7,535 nucleotides of DNA from Polyangiaceae bacterium. GTDB lineage: Bacteria > Myxococcota_A > Polyangia > Polyangiales > Polyangiaceae. The stretch lies in the NCBI GenBank assembly GCA_025934595.1, contig JAICXU010000133.1, forward strand, positions 1-7,535, written 5' to 3'. A model generated the notes under the pieces. The model did no database searches. It was not told where the DNA came from and saw only the letters and a list, made by a program, of their open reading frames with translations. Shown piece by piece: positions 1-5,972 of this stretch. The translations under genes were made by a program, and so were the position numbers. Position 1 is the first letter of the stretch, and each line of letters opens with the position of its first letter.

Positions 1-1305
1 AACGCCGCTCTGCCGAATGGCTACGCGCCGATCTCGTTCTTCTCGAACACGCAGGGCCCGCCGACCGCCGGCGTGAACAGCACGACGAACTCGATCGACG
101 TGCGCCGCGCCTGGGCGGAGTACCTCACGCCGCTCGGCCAGATCCGCTTCGGCCGCATGCCCGACCACTGGGGTCTCGGCATGGTGCACAACTCGGGCGA
201 CTGCCTCGACTGCGACTACCAGAGCGACGTCGACCGCATCATGTTCTCGTCGGGCCTGAAGTCGCTCGACCTCTACTTCGGCGGCTCGTGGGACTTCGTC
301 TCGACGGGGCCGACGAACGCGTCGCCGTACGACATCTACGGCGGGCAGCCGAACAACACGTGCAACCTCTGCAACGTGAACGAGTACGTCCTCTTCCTCG
401 CGCGACGTATGAATCCGGAGCTGCAGCGTCTCGCTCTCTCGCGCGGCGACGTGGTCGTGAACGGCGGCATCTATACCGTCTACCGAAATCAGATCCTCGA
501 CGTGACGGCGGGACAGAATCCGATGACCGGCACCGACGCGCAAGGCGGCACGACGCCGAACAACGGGCTCGAGTACCGCGGCGCATGGGCGATCATTCCG
601 GATCCGTGGGTCCAGGTCCTCTGGAAAAAGTTCCGTTTCGAGGCTGAATTTGCGTCGATTTGGGGCTCTCTCGGAAATTCGCCGGCCGGCAACACGGTGC
701 AGGATCCGATCAAGATTCGTCAATTCGGTCTCGCGACCGAGAGCGAGCTCAAAGCGATCGAGGACAAGCTCCGCATCAAATTCGGCTTCGGTTGGGCGTC
801 GGGCGATCCCTGGGCGGAAGGCTTGAATCCGGGCGCAAACGGTCTTCAGCCCGAGGGCACGCAACCGATTCGCACGTTCCACTTCAACCCTGCGTACAAC
901 GTCGACCTCATCTTCTTCCGCTCGATCCTCTCGCGCGTCGAAGGCGCGTACTATTTCCGGCCGAGCGTCGACTACGATTTCATCCGCGATCCCGGCGGAC
1001 AAAAATTCGGCGGCGGCGCGGCGATCATCTGGTCGCGCGCGTCCGAGTTCGAGCAAACCCCCGGCAACAAACGCGACCTCGGCGTCGAGCTCGACCTCCA
1101 GGTTTATTATCAAGCGAAGGACGGCTCGCTCAACGACGACCTCGAGAAGATCGGCGGGTTCTACGCCGCCCTTCAATACGGCGTATTTTTCCCGCTCGGC
1201 GGCCTCGACTACTTGCCCACTCAGACGCAAAACACGAGCGTGATTCCGGACTGGTCGACCTCGGCCGCGCAAACGGTGCGACTCTTCCTCGGCGTCGTCT
1301 ACTGA
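1..1305 (+). CDS. TIGR04551-like predicted outer-membrane beta-barrel protein, 5'-truncated
   Basis: The frame is open from the first base, so the true start lies outside the window; 434 residues are visible, ending at TGA 1303-1305. The protein is rich in aromatic residues, Gly, Asn and Asp with short alternating segments, and it ends in an alternating strand closing on Tyr (RLFLGVVY), as expected of an outer-membrane beta-barrel terminal strand. The stretch RFGRMPDHWGLGM (about bases 145-183), followed by a DYQSDVDR segment, resembles the myxobacterial TIGR04551 family as I remember it; that family has no established function. The visible part contains no catalytic motif. Two CXXC motifs (codons within 202-213 and 361-372) are odd for a barrel protein. 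A porin or alginate-export-like barrel is an alternative. I am confident that it is a real coding region and fairly confident of the family. Confidence 0.8.
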   Translation, partial: NAALPNGYAPISFFSNTQGPPTAGVNSTTNSIDVRRAWAEYLTPLGQIRFGRMPDHWGLGMVHNSGDCLDCDYQSDVDRIMFSSGLKSLDLYFGGSWDFVSTGPTNASPYDIYGGQPNNTCNLCNVNEYVLFLARRMNPELQRLALSRGDVVVNGGIYTVYRNQILDVTAGQNPMTGTDAQGGTTPNNGLEYRGAWAIIPDPWVQVLWKKFRFEAEFASIWGSLGNSPAGNTVQDPIKIRQFGLATESELKAIEDKLRIKFGFGWASGDPWAEGLNPGANGLQPEGTQPIRTFHFNPAYNVDLIFFRSILSRVEGAYYFRPSVDYDFIRDPGGQKFGGGAAIIWSRASEFEQTPGNKRDLGVELDLQVYYQAKDGSLNDDLEKIGGFYAALQYGVFFPLGGLDYLPTQTQNTSVIPDWSTSAAQTVRLFLGVVY

Positions 1306-1357
1306 CGAGCGGCGTCCTAGCGTACGAGGAGCGCAAAACCGATTTCTCGAAAACGCG

Positions 1358-1363
1358 TATTCT
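1358..1363 (+). promoter_or_regulatory. Putative -10 box (TATTCT) of the lipoprotein gene
   Basis: TATTCT ends eight bases before ATG 1372, the distance expected if the mRNA starts at the start codon. The nearby GAGGA (1366-1370) is only one base from the ATG, too close to work as a normal ribosome binding site. There is no clear -35 element. Confidence 0.35.
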
Positions 1364-1371
1364 TCGAGGAC

Positions 1372-1968
1372 ATGGCCCGAGCCACGCGTATCCATGCTGG
1401 TGCATTCGCTCTCGTGCTCGCGACGGTGGCGGGCGCCGCGAGCTGCGCCACGGCAAGCGGTGAAATCACGGGCGGCGAAGCCCGCTTCGATGCGAGCGCG
1501 CCGCTCGTCTACTTCGCCGGCGACGCGGGCCCGCTCAGCCCCGGGCACTCGTGGCAAGCGCTCTACGCGGATTACTTCGGAAATCCGGCTCGCGCGAGCT
1601 GCGCTGGAAACGGATCGTGCCACGGCGCGGCGAGCCAACCGGGATCGCAAAGCAGCAATTTCGTGTGCCCCGAGAACGACAAAGACGCGTGTTACACGTC
1701 GATTACGAGCGGCGCCGCGCAGCTCGTCGTCGCGCACGATCCGGCCAATTCGGCCCTCCTCAGCCAAGTCTTACGACACGCGGATGGCTCGTCGGGCAAC
1801 ATGCCGAAGAGCCCGCCTTACGCGTTTTCCGACGCGGATTTGCAACGAATTTCCGACTGGATCACCGACGGCGCGAACGACGACCTCGAGCCGCTGCCTG
1901 GCGACGACGCCGGCGACGACAGCGGGGCGGCGGACGATGGCGGAACATTGGATTCAGGCGGTGACTGA
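1372..1968 (+). CDS. Putative lipoprotein with degenerate cytochrome c-like domain
   Basis: This 198-residue secreted protein begins with a signal peptide: basic residues R3 and R6, a hydrophobic core at about residues 10-22, and a permissive lipobox AAS-C with Cys25 as the likely lipidated residue. A small domain follows at about residues 60-168. It has C77-x5-C83-H84 followed by Gly, a second Cys pair (C99, C107), and a later NMPKSPP stretch (Met144) leading into a DADLQRISDWITDGA helix. The order Cys-His, then Met-Pro, then a C-terminal helix with WI..GA matches class I cytochrome c domains, where Met is the distal heme ligand. However, the spacing is CX5CH rather than CXXCH, so heme attachment is doubtful. 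Residues 172-198 form an acidic Asp/Gly-rich, probably disordered tail, a style common in Polyangiales surface proteins. It lies 66 bp after the barrel gene, so joint work in the envelope is possible but unproven. Confidence 0.75.
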   Translation: MARATRIHAGAFALVLATVAGAASCATASGEITGGEARFDASAPLVYFAGDAGPLSPGHSWQALYADYFGNPARASCAGNGSCHGAASQPGSQSSNFVCPENDKDACYTSITSGAAQLVVAHDPANSALLSQVLRHADGSSGNMPKSPPYAFSDADLQRISDWITDGANDDLEPLPGDDAGDDSGAADDGGTLDSGGD

Positions 1969-2021
1969 GCGCTCGGGGCCGGCTGTCGTCTTCTCCTGAA
2001 TCATTTCTCCCGAAGTGCCGT

Positions 2022-2029
2022 TATAAGAT
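2022..2029 (+). promoter_or_regulatory. Putative -10 box of the NtrC-like gene
   Basis: The stretch TATAAGAT holds two overlapping -10-like hexamers (TATAAG 2022-2027 and TAAGAT 2024-2029), five to seven bases before ATG 2035. It stands out from the surrounding GC-rich sequence, and no Shine-Dalgarno sequence is present. This suggests that the regulator can be transcribed separately from the lipoprotein gene 66 bp upstream. Confidence 0.4.
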
Positions 2030-2034
2030 CGGTG

Positions 2035-3384
2035 ATGCCGAAGATCCTCATCGTCGACGATCAGCGCAACATGCGCACGACGCTCGCGATGATGCTGCGC
2101 GGGTCCGGCTACGAGGTCGAGGAAGCGGTCGACGGCGACGAGGGCGCGGAGCGCGGCGCGACGGGTGCATTCGACGTCGTGCTCACCGACCTTCGCATGG
2201 GATCGAAGGACGGGATGGACGTGCTGCGTGTCATCAAAGACGCACAGCCGCTCACCGAGGTGATCGTGATGACCGCGTACGGCACGATCGAAAGCGCCGT
2301 GCAGGCGATGCGACTCGGTGCATTCGATTACATCCAAAAGCCGTTCAGCGAGCAGGAGCTCACGGTCAAGGTCGCGAAGGCGATCGGAAATCGCCGGCTC
2401 GCCGGTGAGGTCGCGTTCCTCGCGAGTGAGTTCAAAGATCGCTACAAATTCGAAAATATCGTCGGAAAATCAGGCGCGGTTCGCGAGGTGCTCGGCCGCA
2501 TCGTGCGCATCGCGCCCACCGACGCGATCGTGCTCATCACGGGAGAAAGCGGCACCGGCAAAGAGCTCGTCGCGAAGGCGATTCACGCGAACTCGCGACG
2601 AAGCCAGCGGCCCTATGTGCCGGTGAACTGCGCCGCGATCACCGAGACGCTGCTCGAGAGCGAGCTCTTCGGACACGCGAAAGGTTCCTTCACCGGCGCG
2701 ATCAGCGCGCGCAAAGGTCTCTTCGAAGAGGCCGACGGCGGCACCTTCTTCTTCGACGAGATCGCCGAGACGCCGCTTTCGTTCCAAGCGAAATTGCTCC
2801 GCGTGATCCAAGAGGGCGAGATCCGCCGCGTCGGCGAGAACAAGCCGATTCGCGTCGACGTGCGCATCATCGCCGCGACGAACCAAAACTTGATGAACGC
2901 GATCGCAGAGAAGCGCTTCCGACAAGATCTCTACTATCGCCTCAACGTCGTGCGCTTCGAGCTACCGCCGCTTCGCATGCGCCGCGAGGATTTGCCCGAG
3001 CTCCTGTCGTTCTTCATGAACAAGTACAACAAGAAGGTCGGCGTGCGCGCGCGGCTGCACGAGAGCGTGATCGAAGCGCTGATGACCTACGATTTCCCGG
3101 GCAACGTGCGCGAGCTCGAGCACATGGTCGAGCAAGCCGTGGCGCTCGTGCAGAACGGCGTCATCACCACGGACGATCTTTTGCCCCCGACGCCCACATC
3201 GAGCGACCGTCCGCCCACGACCGCGCGTGCTCTTGCCGGAGTCGTCGACACGGCCGAGCGCACCGCCATCGAATCGGCGCTCCGCGACGCGGGCGGCAGT
3301 CGCGAAAGAGCCGCCGAGGCGCTCGGCATCTCACCGACGACGTTGTGGCGAAAGATGACGCGTCTCGGAATTACGTTCGACTGA
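2035..3384 (+). CDS. NtrC-family sigma-54-dependent response regulator
   Basis: This 449-residue protein has the complete three-domain NtrC layout. The receiver domain (residues 1-120) has acidic residues D8/D9, phosphoacceptor D52, T80 and K102. The AAA+ domain (about 140-370) has Walker A GESGTGKE at 170-177, a sigma-54 contact loop GSFTGA at 217-222 (a variant of GAFTGA that keeps the key Thr), Walker B FFFDE ending at 241-242, arginine-finger region RFRQDLYYRLN at 294-304, and FPGNVREL at 354-361. A Fis-type helix-turn-helix occupies about 407-446. Phosphorylation should drive ATP-dependent remodelling of sigma-54 polymerase at distant enhancers. ATG 2035 is chosen over the GTG at 2032 because MPKILIVDD is the normal family start. 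No histidine kinase lies within the window, so its partner and targets are unknown. The last 14 bp overlap the convergent gene at 3371-3826. Confidence 0.95.
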   Translation: MPKILIVDDQRNMRTTLAMMLRGSGYEVEEAVDGDEGAERGATGAFDVVLTDLRMGSKDGMDVLRVIKDAQPLTEVIVMTAYGTIESAVQAMRLGAFDYIQKPFSEQELTVKVAKAIGNRRLAGEVAFLASEFKDRYKFENIVGKSGAVREVLGRIVRIAPTDAIVLITGESGTGKELVAKAIHANSRRSQRPYVPVNCAAITETLLESELFGHAKGSFTGAISARKGLFEEADGGTFFFDEIAETPLSFQAKLLRVIQEGEIRRVGENKPIRVDVRIIAATNQNLMNAIAEKRFRQDLYYRLNVVRFELPPLRMRREDLPELLSFFMNKYNKKVGVRARLHESVIEALMTYDFPGNVRELEHMVEQAVALVQNGVITTDDLLPPTPTSSDRPPTTARALAGVVDTAERTAIESALRDAGGSRERAAEALGISPTTLWRKMTRLGITFD

Positions 3385-3826
3385 GCGCCGCGTCTTCGTT
3401 CGCGCGCCTGTCGCGCGGGCGCTCGAAAACTTTGCGCGCGAGGATCGTCGCCGCCGCCATCGCGAGCAAGAACGCGAAGAGCGCGCGCGAGGGATGCGCG
3501 ATCGAAAGAATCGCGGGGCCTGGACAGTAACCGGAGAGGCCCCAGCCGATTCCGAAGATCGCGGCGCCGATGACGAGCCGCGCATCGACGCGCGTAAAGG
3601 AAGGCCATGCGAACGAGTCGGAAAAATACGGTGTTTTCGCGCGCTGCGCCCATTGCGCGAAGCCCACGTGAACGCCGATTGCGCCGGCCATCACGAATGC
3701 GAGGCTCGGATCCCAGGAGCCGGTCACGTCCAAAAAATTCTGCACCTTCTCGGGATTCGTCATGCCGGAGAGACAGAGGCCGATCGCGAAGACCACGCCG
3801 GCGACGAAAGGAATCACGTTCTTCAT
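3371..3826 (-). CDS. DUF6691-type YeeE/YedE half-transporter (second subunit)
   Basis: This 151-residue inner-membrane protein has about four hydrophobic segments (roughly residues 3-21, 40-58, 82-98 and 110-130). It carries the family signatures LSGMTNPEKVQNFLD (19-33), GSWDPSLAFVMAGA (36-49) and GLSGYCPGP (96-104). It corresponds to the C-terminal half of full-length YeeE/YedE (TsuA-like) proteins, which take up thiosulfate; in many bacteria the transporter is split into two short genes, as here. C18 and C101 are candidates for the conserved cysteines that handle the sulfur substrate. The start ATG (3826-3824) overlaps the TGA of the preceding half (3825-3823) and has a perfect GGAGG six bases upstream, so both subunits are probably made together. 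The charged tail (about residues 131-151) is encoded partly by DNA antisense to the end of the NtrC-like gene. The actual substrate cannot be read from the sequence. Confidence 0.9.
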   Translation of the reverse strand: MKNVIPFVAGVVFAIGLCLSGMTNPEKVQNFLDVTGSWDPSLAFVMAGAIGVHVGFAQWAQRAKTPYFSDSFAWPSFTRVDARLVIGAAIFGIGWGLSGYCPGPAILSIAHPSRALFAFLLAMAAATILARKVFERPRDRRANEDAALSRT

Positions 3827-4251
3827 GGCGCGCCTCCGAGCCTTCGCCACGCGAGCACCGTGATCATGCCGGCGCCCAGGAAGACGAGCGTGGCCGCGAG
3901 CGAGCGCATCGAAAAGCGAGACAAGCCGCAGACGCCATGACCGCTCGTGCATCCATTTCCCATTTGTGTACCCGCGCCGACGAGCGCTCCCGCGAGGACC
4001 GCGACGCCGAGGGAGCGCGTGACCGGCGCGCCGAACGATTGCGGAAGGGCACGCGAAACGGCCAGCCCCGCGAGCAAGAAGCCGGCAAGAAACGAGACTC
4101 GCCATGCGGTGTCGCCCGTCTTCGGAACGAGCGTCCCCCCGAAGATTCCGCTGATGCCTGCGATCTTTCCGCTGCCGACGAGCAGGATGGAAGCGGAGAG
4201 CCCGATGAGCGCGCCGCCGACCGCGGACGCGAGGGGAGTGAACGTGGTCAC
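3823..4251 (-). CDS. YeeE/YedE family half-transporter (first subunit)
   Basis: This 142-residue, very hydrophobic protein has four likely membrane segments (about residues 7-27, 52-68, 80-97 and 115-135). Its hallmark is NGCTSGHGVCG at 99-109, with C101, H105 and C108. This is the conserved Cys motif of the YeeE/YedE sulfur-transport family, in which cysteines relay thiosulfate across the inner membrane in the TsuA model. It is half the length of TsuA and pairs with the DUF6691-type gene that follows it with an ATGA overlap. The start is GTG 4251-4249, giving MTTFTPLASAVGGALIG; no in-frame ATG fits better. It lacks a Shine-Dalgarno sequence, but a TACAAT hexamer lies six bases upstream. No TusA, rhodanese, persulfide dioxygenase or ArsR-type regulator gene, the usual neighbours of such pairs, is within the window. 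Confidence 0.92.
   Translation of the reverse strand: MTTFTPLASAVGGALIGLSASILLVGSGKIAGISGIFGGTLVPKTGDTAWRVSFLAGFLLAGLAVSRALPQSFGAPVTRSLGVAVLAGALVGAGTQMGNGCTSGHGVCGLSRFSMRSLAATLVFLGAGMITVLAWRRLGGAP
3833..3837 (-). promoter_or_regulatory. Shine-Dalgarno GGAGG of the second transporter half
   Basis: On the minus strand GGAGG lies six bases before ATG 3826, inside the 3' end of the first transporter gene. It fixes the start of the DUF6691-type gene. It is the only perfect Shine-Dalgarno sequence I see at a start codon in this window, which is notable because this gene is internal to an operon. Confidence 0.85.
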
Positions 4252-4257
4252 GGCTTC

Positions 4258-4263
4258 ATTGTA
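4258..4263 (-). promoter_or_regulatory. Putative -10 box (TACAAT) of the YeeE/YedE operon
   Basis: TACAAT on the minus strand differs from TATAAT by one base and ends six bases before the GTG start at 4251. Transcription from it would begin at or very near the start codon, giving a leaderless message. No good -35 hexamer is seen 16-18 bp upstream, so the evidence is position and similarity only. Confidence 0.45.
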
Positions 4264-4453
4264 ATGACGAAATCGACGTTATTCGAGACGTATCGCCTTT
4301 CTCGACGCGGAAAGCCCTTCAATTTTGCAATGTGATGTTTTCAACTTTGAACCAGAGCCTGGAAGGCATGTCGGCAACAGGACCGAAAAAAAGCGGGAAA
4401 ATGGCGGCTGAGGCCGAGCTCTGGCGAGGCAAAAACGACGGCACTCGAGTTGC

Positions 4454-4460
4454 TTATTGC
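4454..4460 (+). promoter_or_regulatory. Putative -10 region of the single-domain response regulator
   Basis: TTATTGC (hexamer TATTGC at 4455-4460) ends nine bases before GTG 4470 and six before TTG 4467. It has the same geometry as the other putative leaderless starts and, if real, would exclude translation from the upstream ATG at 4335. The match is weak. Confidence 0.25.
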
Positions 4461-4469
4461 CCCACCTTG

Positions 4470-4859
4470 GTGAAGCGCGTCCTCATCGTCGACGACGACA
4501 CGAATCTCGGGAAGACGCTCGCGATCGGGCTCGAGCTGGAGGGCTTTGTCGTGACGGTCGCGCTGAACGCCGAAGCCGCGCTCGCCGTGATCGCCGACAC
4601 CGACTTCGACGTGGCCATCGTCGACTTGATGTTGCCGGGCGTGAACGGCATCGAGCTCGCGCGTCAGCTCCGACGACGTCGCCCCGAGACACGCGTGCTC
4701 CTTTCGAGCGCGTATCACCTGAGCGAGGCGCAGCTCCGGCGCGTCGACTGCGGCATCATCGGATTCATTCCGAAGCCGTTCGCGCTCGACGAGCTCGCGG
4801 ATTTTCTGCGCGCGAAGACGAGCCCCGAAAGCGTCCGCAAAAAGGCAAGCTCGGCGTAA
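4470..4859 (+). CDS. Single-domain (CheY-like) response regulator
   Basis: With start GTG 4470 this is a 129-residue receiver domain and nothing more. The acidic pocket is D8, D9 and D10, the phosphoacceptor is D52 (in VDLMLPGVNG), S80 takes the Thr/Ser switch position, and K102 in PKPF is the conserved lysine. There is no DNA-binding or enzyme output domain, so it should act by binding a partner protein or in a phosphorelay. The frame stays open upstream to a GTG/ATG pair at 4332/4335, but those 45-46 extra residues have much more A/T at third codon positions than the domain and precede a textbook receiver start (VKRVLIVDDD), so I treat them as untranslated. TTG 4467 is a close alternative. 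It sits 36 bp upstream of queA on the same strand; no kinase gene is visible. Confidence 0.88.
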   Translation: MKRVLIVDDDTNLGKTLAIGLELEGFVVTVALNAEAALAVIADTDFDVAIVDLMLPGVNGIELARQLRRRRPETRVLLSSAYHLSEAQLRRVDCGIIGFIPKPFALDELADFLRAKTSPESVRKKASSA

Positions 4860-4895
4860 AGGCCGATTGCGCGCTAGGCTCGCGGCGGCCTTCCC

Positions 4896-5972
4896 TTGCG
4901 CATCGACGTCTTCGACTACGAGCTTCCGGAAGATCGAATCGCCCAGCGCGCGATCGAGCCGCGAGATGCAGCGCGTCTCCTCGTCGTCGGCGAAGACGAG
5001 CTCGCGCACCGCCACGTGTCGGATTTGGCGGACCTCTTGCCCGAAGGCGCGCTCGTCGTCGTGAACGATACGCGTGTGTTTCCCGCGCGAATTCTCGGCA
5101 AGAAAGCGGCGAGCGGCGGCAAAGCCGAGATCTTCTTGCTCGAAAATCGCGGACCGAGATCGATCGACGTGAATGGCGAGACGCGCCACGCCGAGATTTG
5201 GCGCGCGCTCGGAAAGTCGTCGAAGCCGCTTCGTTTCGGCAGCGACGTGCTCGCTTCGCCTCTCGTCATTCATCTGCTCGGTCGGAGCGACGACGGCCTG
5301 CTCGAGGTCGCGCTCACGACGAACGATCGATCGAGCGTGCACGACGCCATCGAGCGCACCGGACGCGTTCCTCTGCCGCCCTACATTCGTCGCGATCCCG
5401 ATGCGCACGATGCGGAGCGCTATCAAACCGTGTTCGCGCGGAAGGACGGCGCCGTCGCAGCGCCGACCGCGGGCCTCCATCTCACGAGCGAGCTGCTCGA
5501 AAAAGTGCGCGCGAAAGGATGCGAGGTGGCGAGCGTGACCTTGCACGTCGGCCTCGGCACGTTCCAGCCGGTTACGGCAACCGATCTCGATGCGCATCCG
5601 ATGCACGCGGAGCGGTTCGAAATTCCAAGAGCGACCGCCGACGCCATCGCGCGCAAAAAGGCCGAAAAAAAGCCGATCTTGGCCATCGGGACCACGGTCG
5701 TACGCGCGCTCGAAGCGGCGGCGACCGCGCCGGGCGTCGTCGAGCCGAAGAGCGGCGACACGCGCCTTTTGATCCAACCGGGCTATCGTTTTCAGATCGT
5801 CGACCGCTTGCTCACGAACTTCCATCTTCCGAAATCGACGTTGCTTGCGATGGTCTGCGCGTTCGCAGGAACCGAGCGTGTGCTCGCCGCGTACCGCGTG
5901 GCGGTGCAGGAAAAATATCGCTTCTACTCGTATGGCGACGCGATGCTCCTCACGAAAGCGGCGCTCGCATGA
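4896..5972 (+). CDS. queA: S-adenosylmethionine:tRNA ribosyltransferase-isomerase (QueA)
   Basis: QueA transfers and isomerises the ribosyl group of SAM onto preQ1 at tRNA position 34, making epoxyqueuosine; it is cytoplasmic. The 358-residue length is close to the usual 340-360. Family signatures run the whole length: VNDTRVFPAR (56-65), LPPYIRR (160-166), ERYQTVFA (174-181), APTAGLHLT (189-197), VTLHVGLGTFQPV (214-226), IGTTVVRALE (264-273), LLTNFHLPKSTLL (305-317) and YRFYSYGDAM (341-350). The start is TTG 4896: an in-frame TAG at 4875-4877 closes the frame upstream, and the following residues RIDVFDYELPEDRIAQ match the normal QueA N-terminus. No Shine-Dalgarno sequence precedes it. Its TGA overlaps the tgt start codon, so the two queuosine enzymes are translationally coupled. 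Confidence 0.97.
   Translation: MRIDVFDYELPEDRIAQRAIEPRDAARLLVVGEDELAHRHVSDLADLLPEGALVVVNDTRVFPARILGKKAASGGKAEIFLLENRGPRSIDVNGETRHAEIWRALGKSSKPLRFGSDVLASPLVIHLLGRSDDGLLEVALTTNDRSSVHDAIERTGRVPLPPYIRRDPDAHDAERYQTVFARKDGAVAAPTAGLHLTSELLEKVRAKGCEVASVTLHVGLGTFQPVTATDLDAHPMHAERFEIPRATADAIARKKAEKKPILAIGTTVVRALEAAATAPGVVEPKSGDTRLLIQPGYRFQIVDRLLTNFHLPKSTLLAMVCAFAGTERVLAAYRVAVQEKYRFYSYGDAMLLTKAALA

Larger units (their letters stand above)
4252..4469. other. Divergent intergenic region between sulfur-transporter operon and receiver gene
   Basis: This is the longest gene-free stretch of the window (218 bp) and is visibly more A/T-rich than the coding DNA, with runs such as AATTTTGCAATG near 4321-4332. 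It must hold the promoters of the minus-strand transporter operon and of the plus-strand receiver gene. A partly symmetric pair of ACGT-containing half-sites lies at 4274-4295, about where a regulator of the transporter operon could bind. The plus strand is open in the receiver's frame from 4332, but its codon use does not look translated. I see no tRNA, terminator or tandem repeat here. Confidence 0.6.

Noticed and set aside
1312..1334. Imperfect stem-loop (GCGTCCT with AGGAGCGC) after the barrel gene as a terminator
   Set aside because: The stem has a bulge, the loop is 8 nt, and it is followed by AAAACC rather than a T-run, so it does not meet the criteria of an intrinsic terminator.
1366..1370. 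GAGGA as ribosome binding site of the lipoprotein gene
   Set aside because: Only one base separates it from ATG 1372, too short for pairing with 16S rRNA while the start codon sits in the P site.
3087..3653. Minus-strand open frame of 188 codons across the end of the NtrC-like gene
   Set aside because: It is antisense to the regulator's Fis-type domain and to part of the transporter gene in another frame; Arg/Ser-rich composition without domain similarity marks it as a shadow.
4248..4259. Minus-strand mini-ORF of three codons (ATGAAGCCGTGA) overlapping the GTG start of the first transporter gene
   Set aside because: Its ATG lies inside the putative -10 box, so it would not be transcribed; three codons also occur easily by chance.
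4341..5825. 494-codon minus-strand open frame opposite the receiver and queA
   Set aside because: It is antisense to two unmistakable genes and its product shows no recognisable domain; lack of stops follows from GC-rich codon bias.
4457..5968. Open frame continuous with tgt that would add about 500 residues to its N-terminus
   Set aside because: It runs through the receiver gene and queA in a different frame, has Arg/Ala-rich composition typical of out-of-frame GC-rich DNA, and the real Tgt start (ATG 5969) matches the family and overlaps the queA stop.
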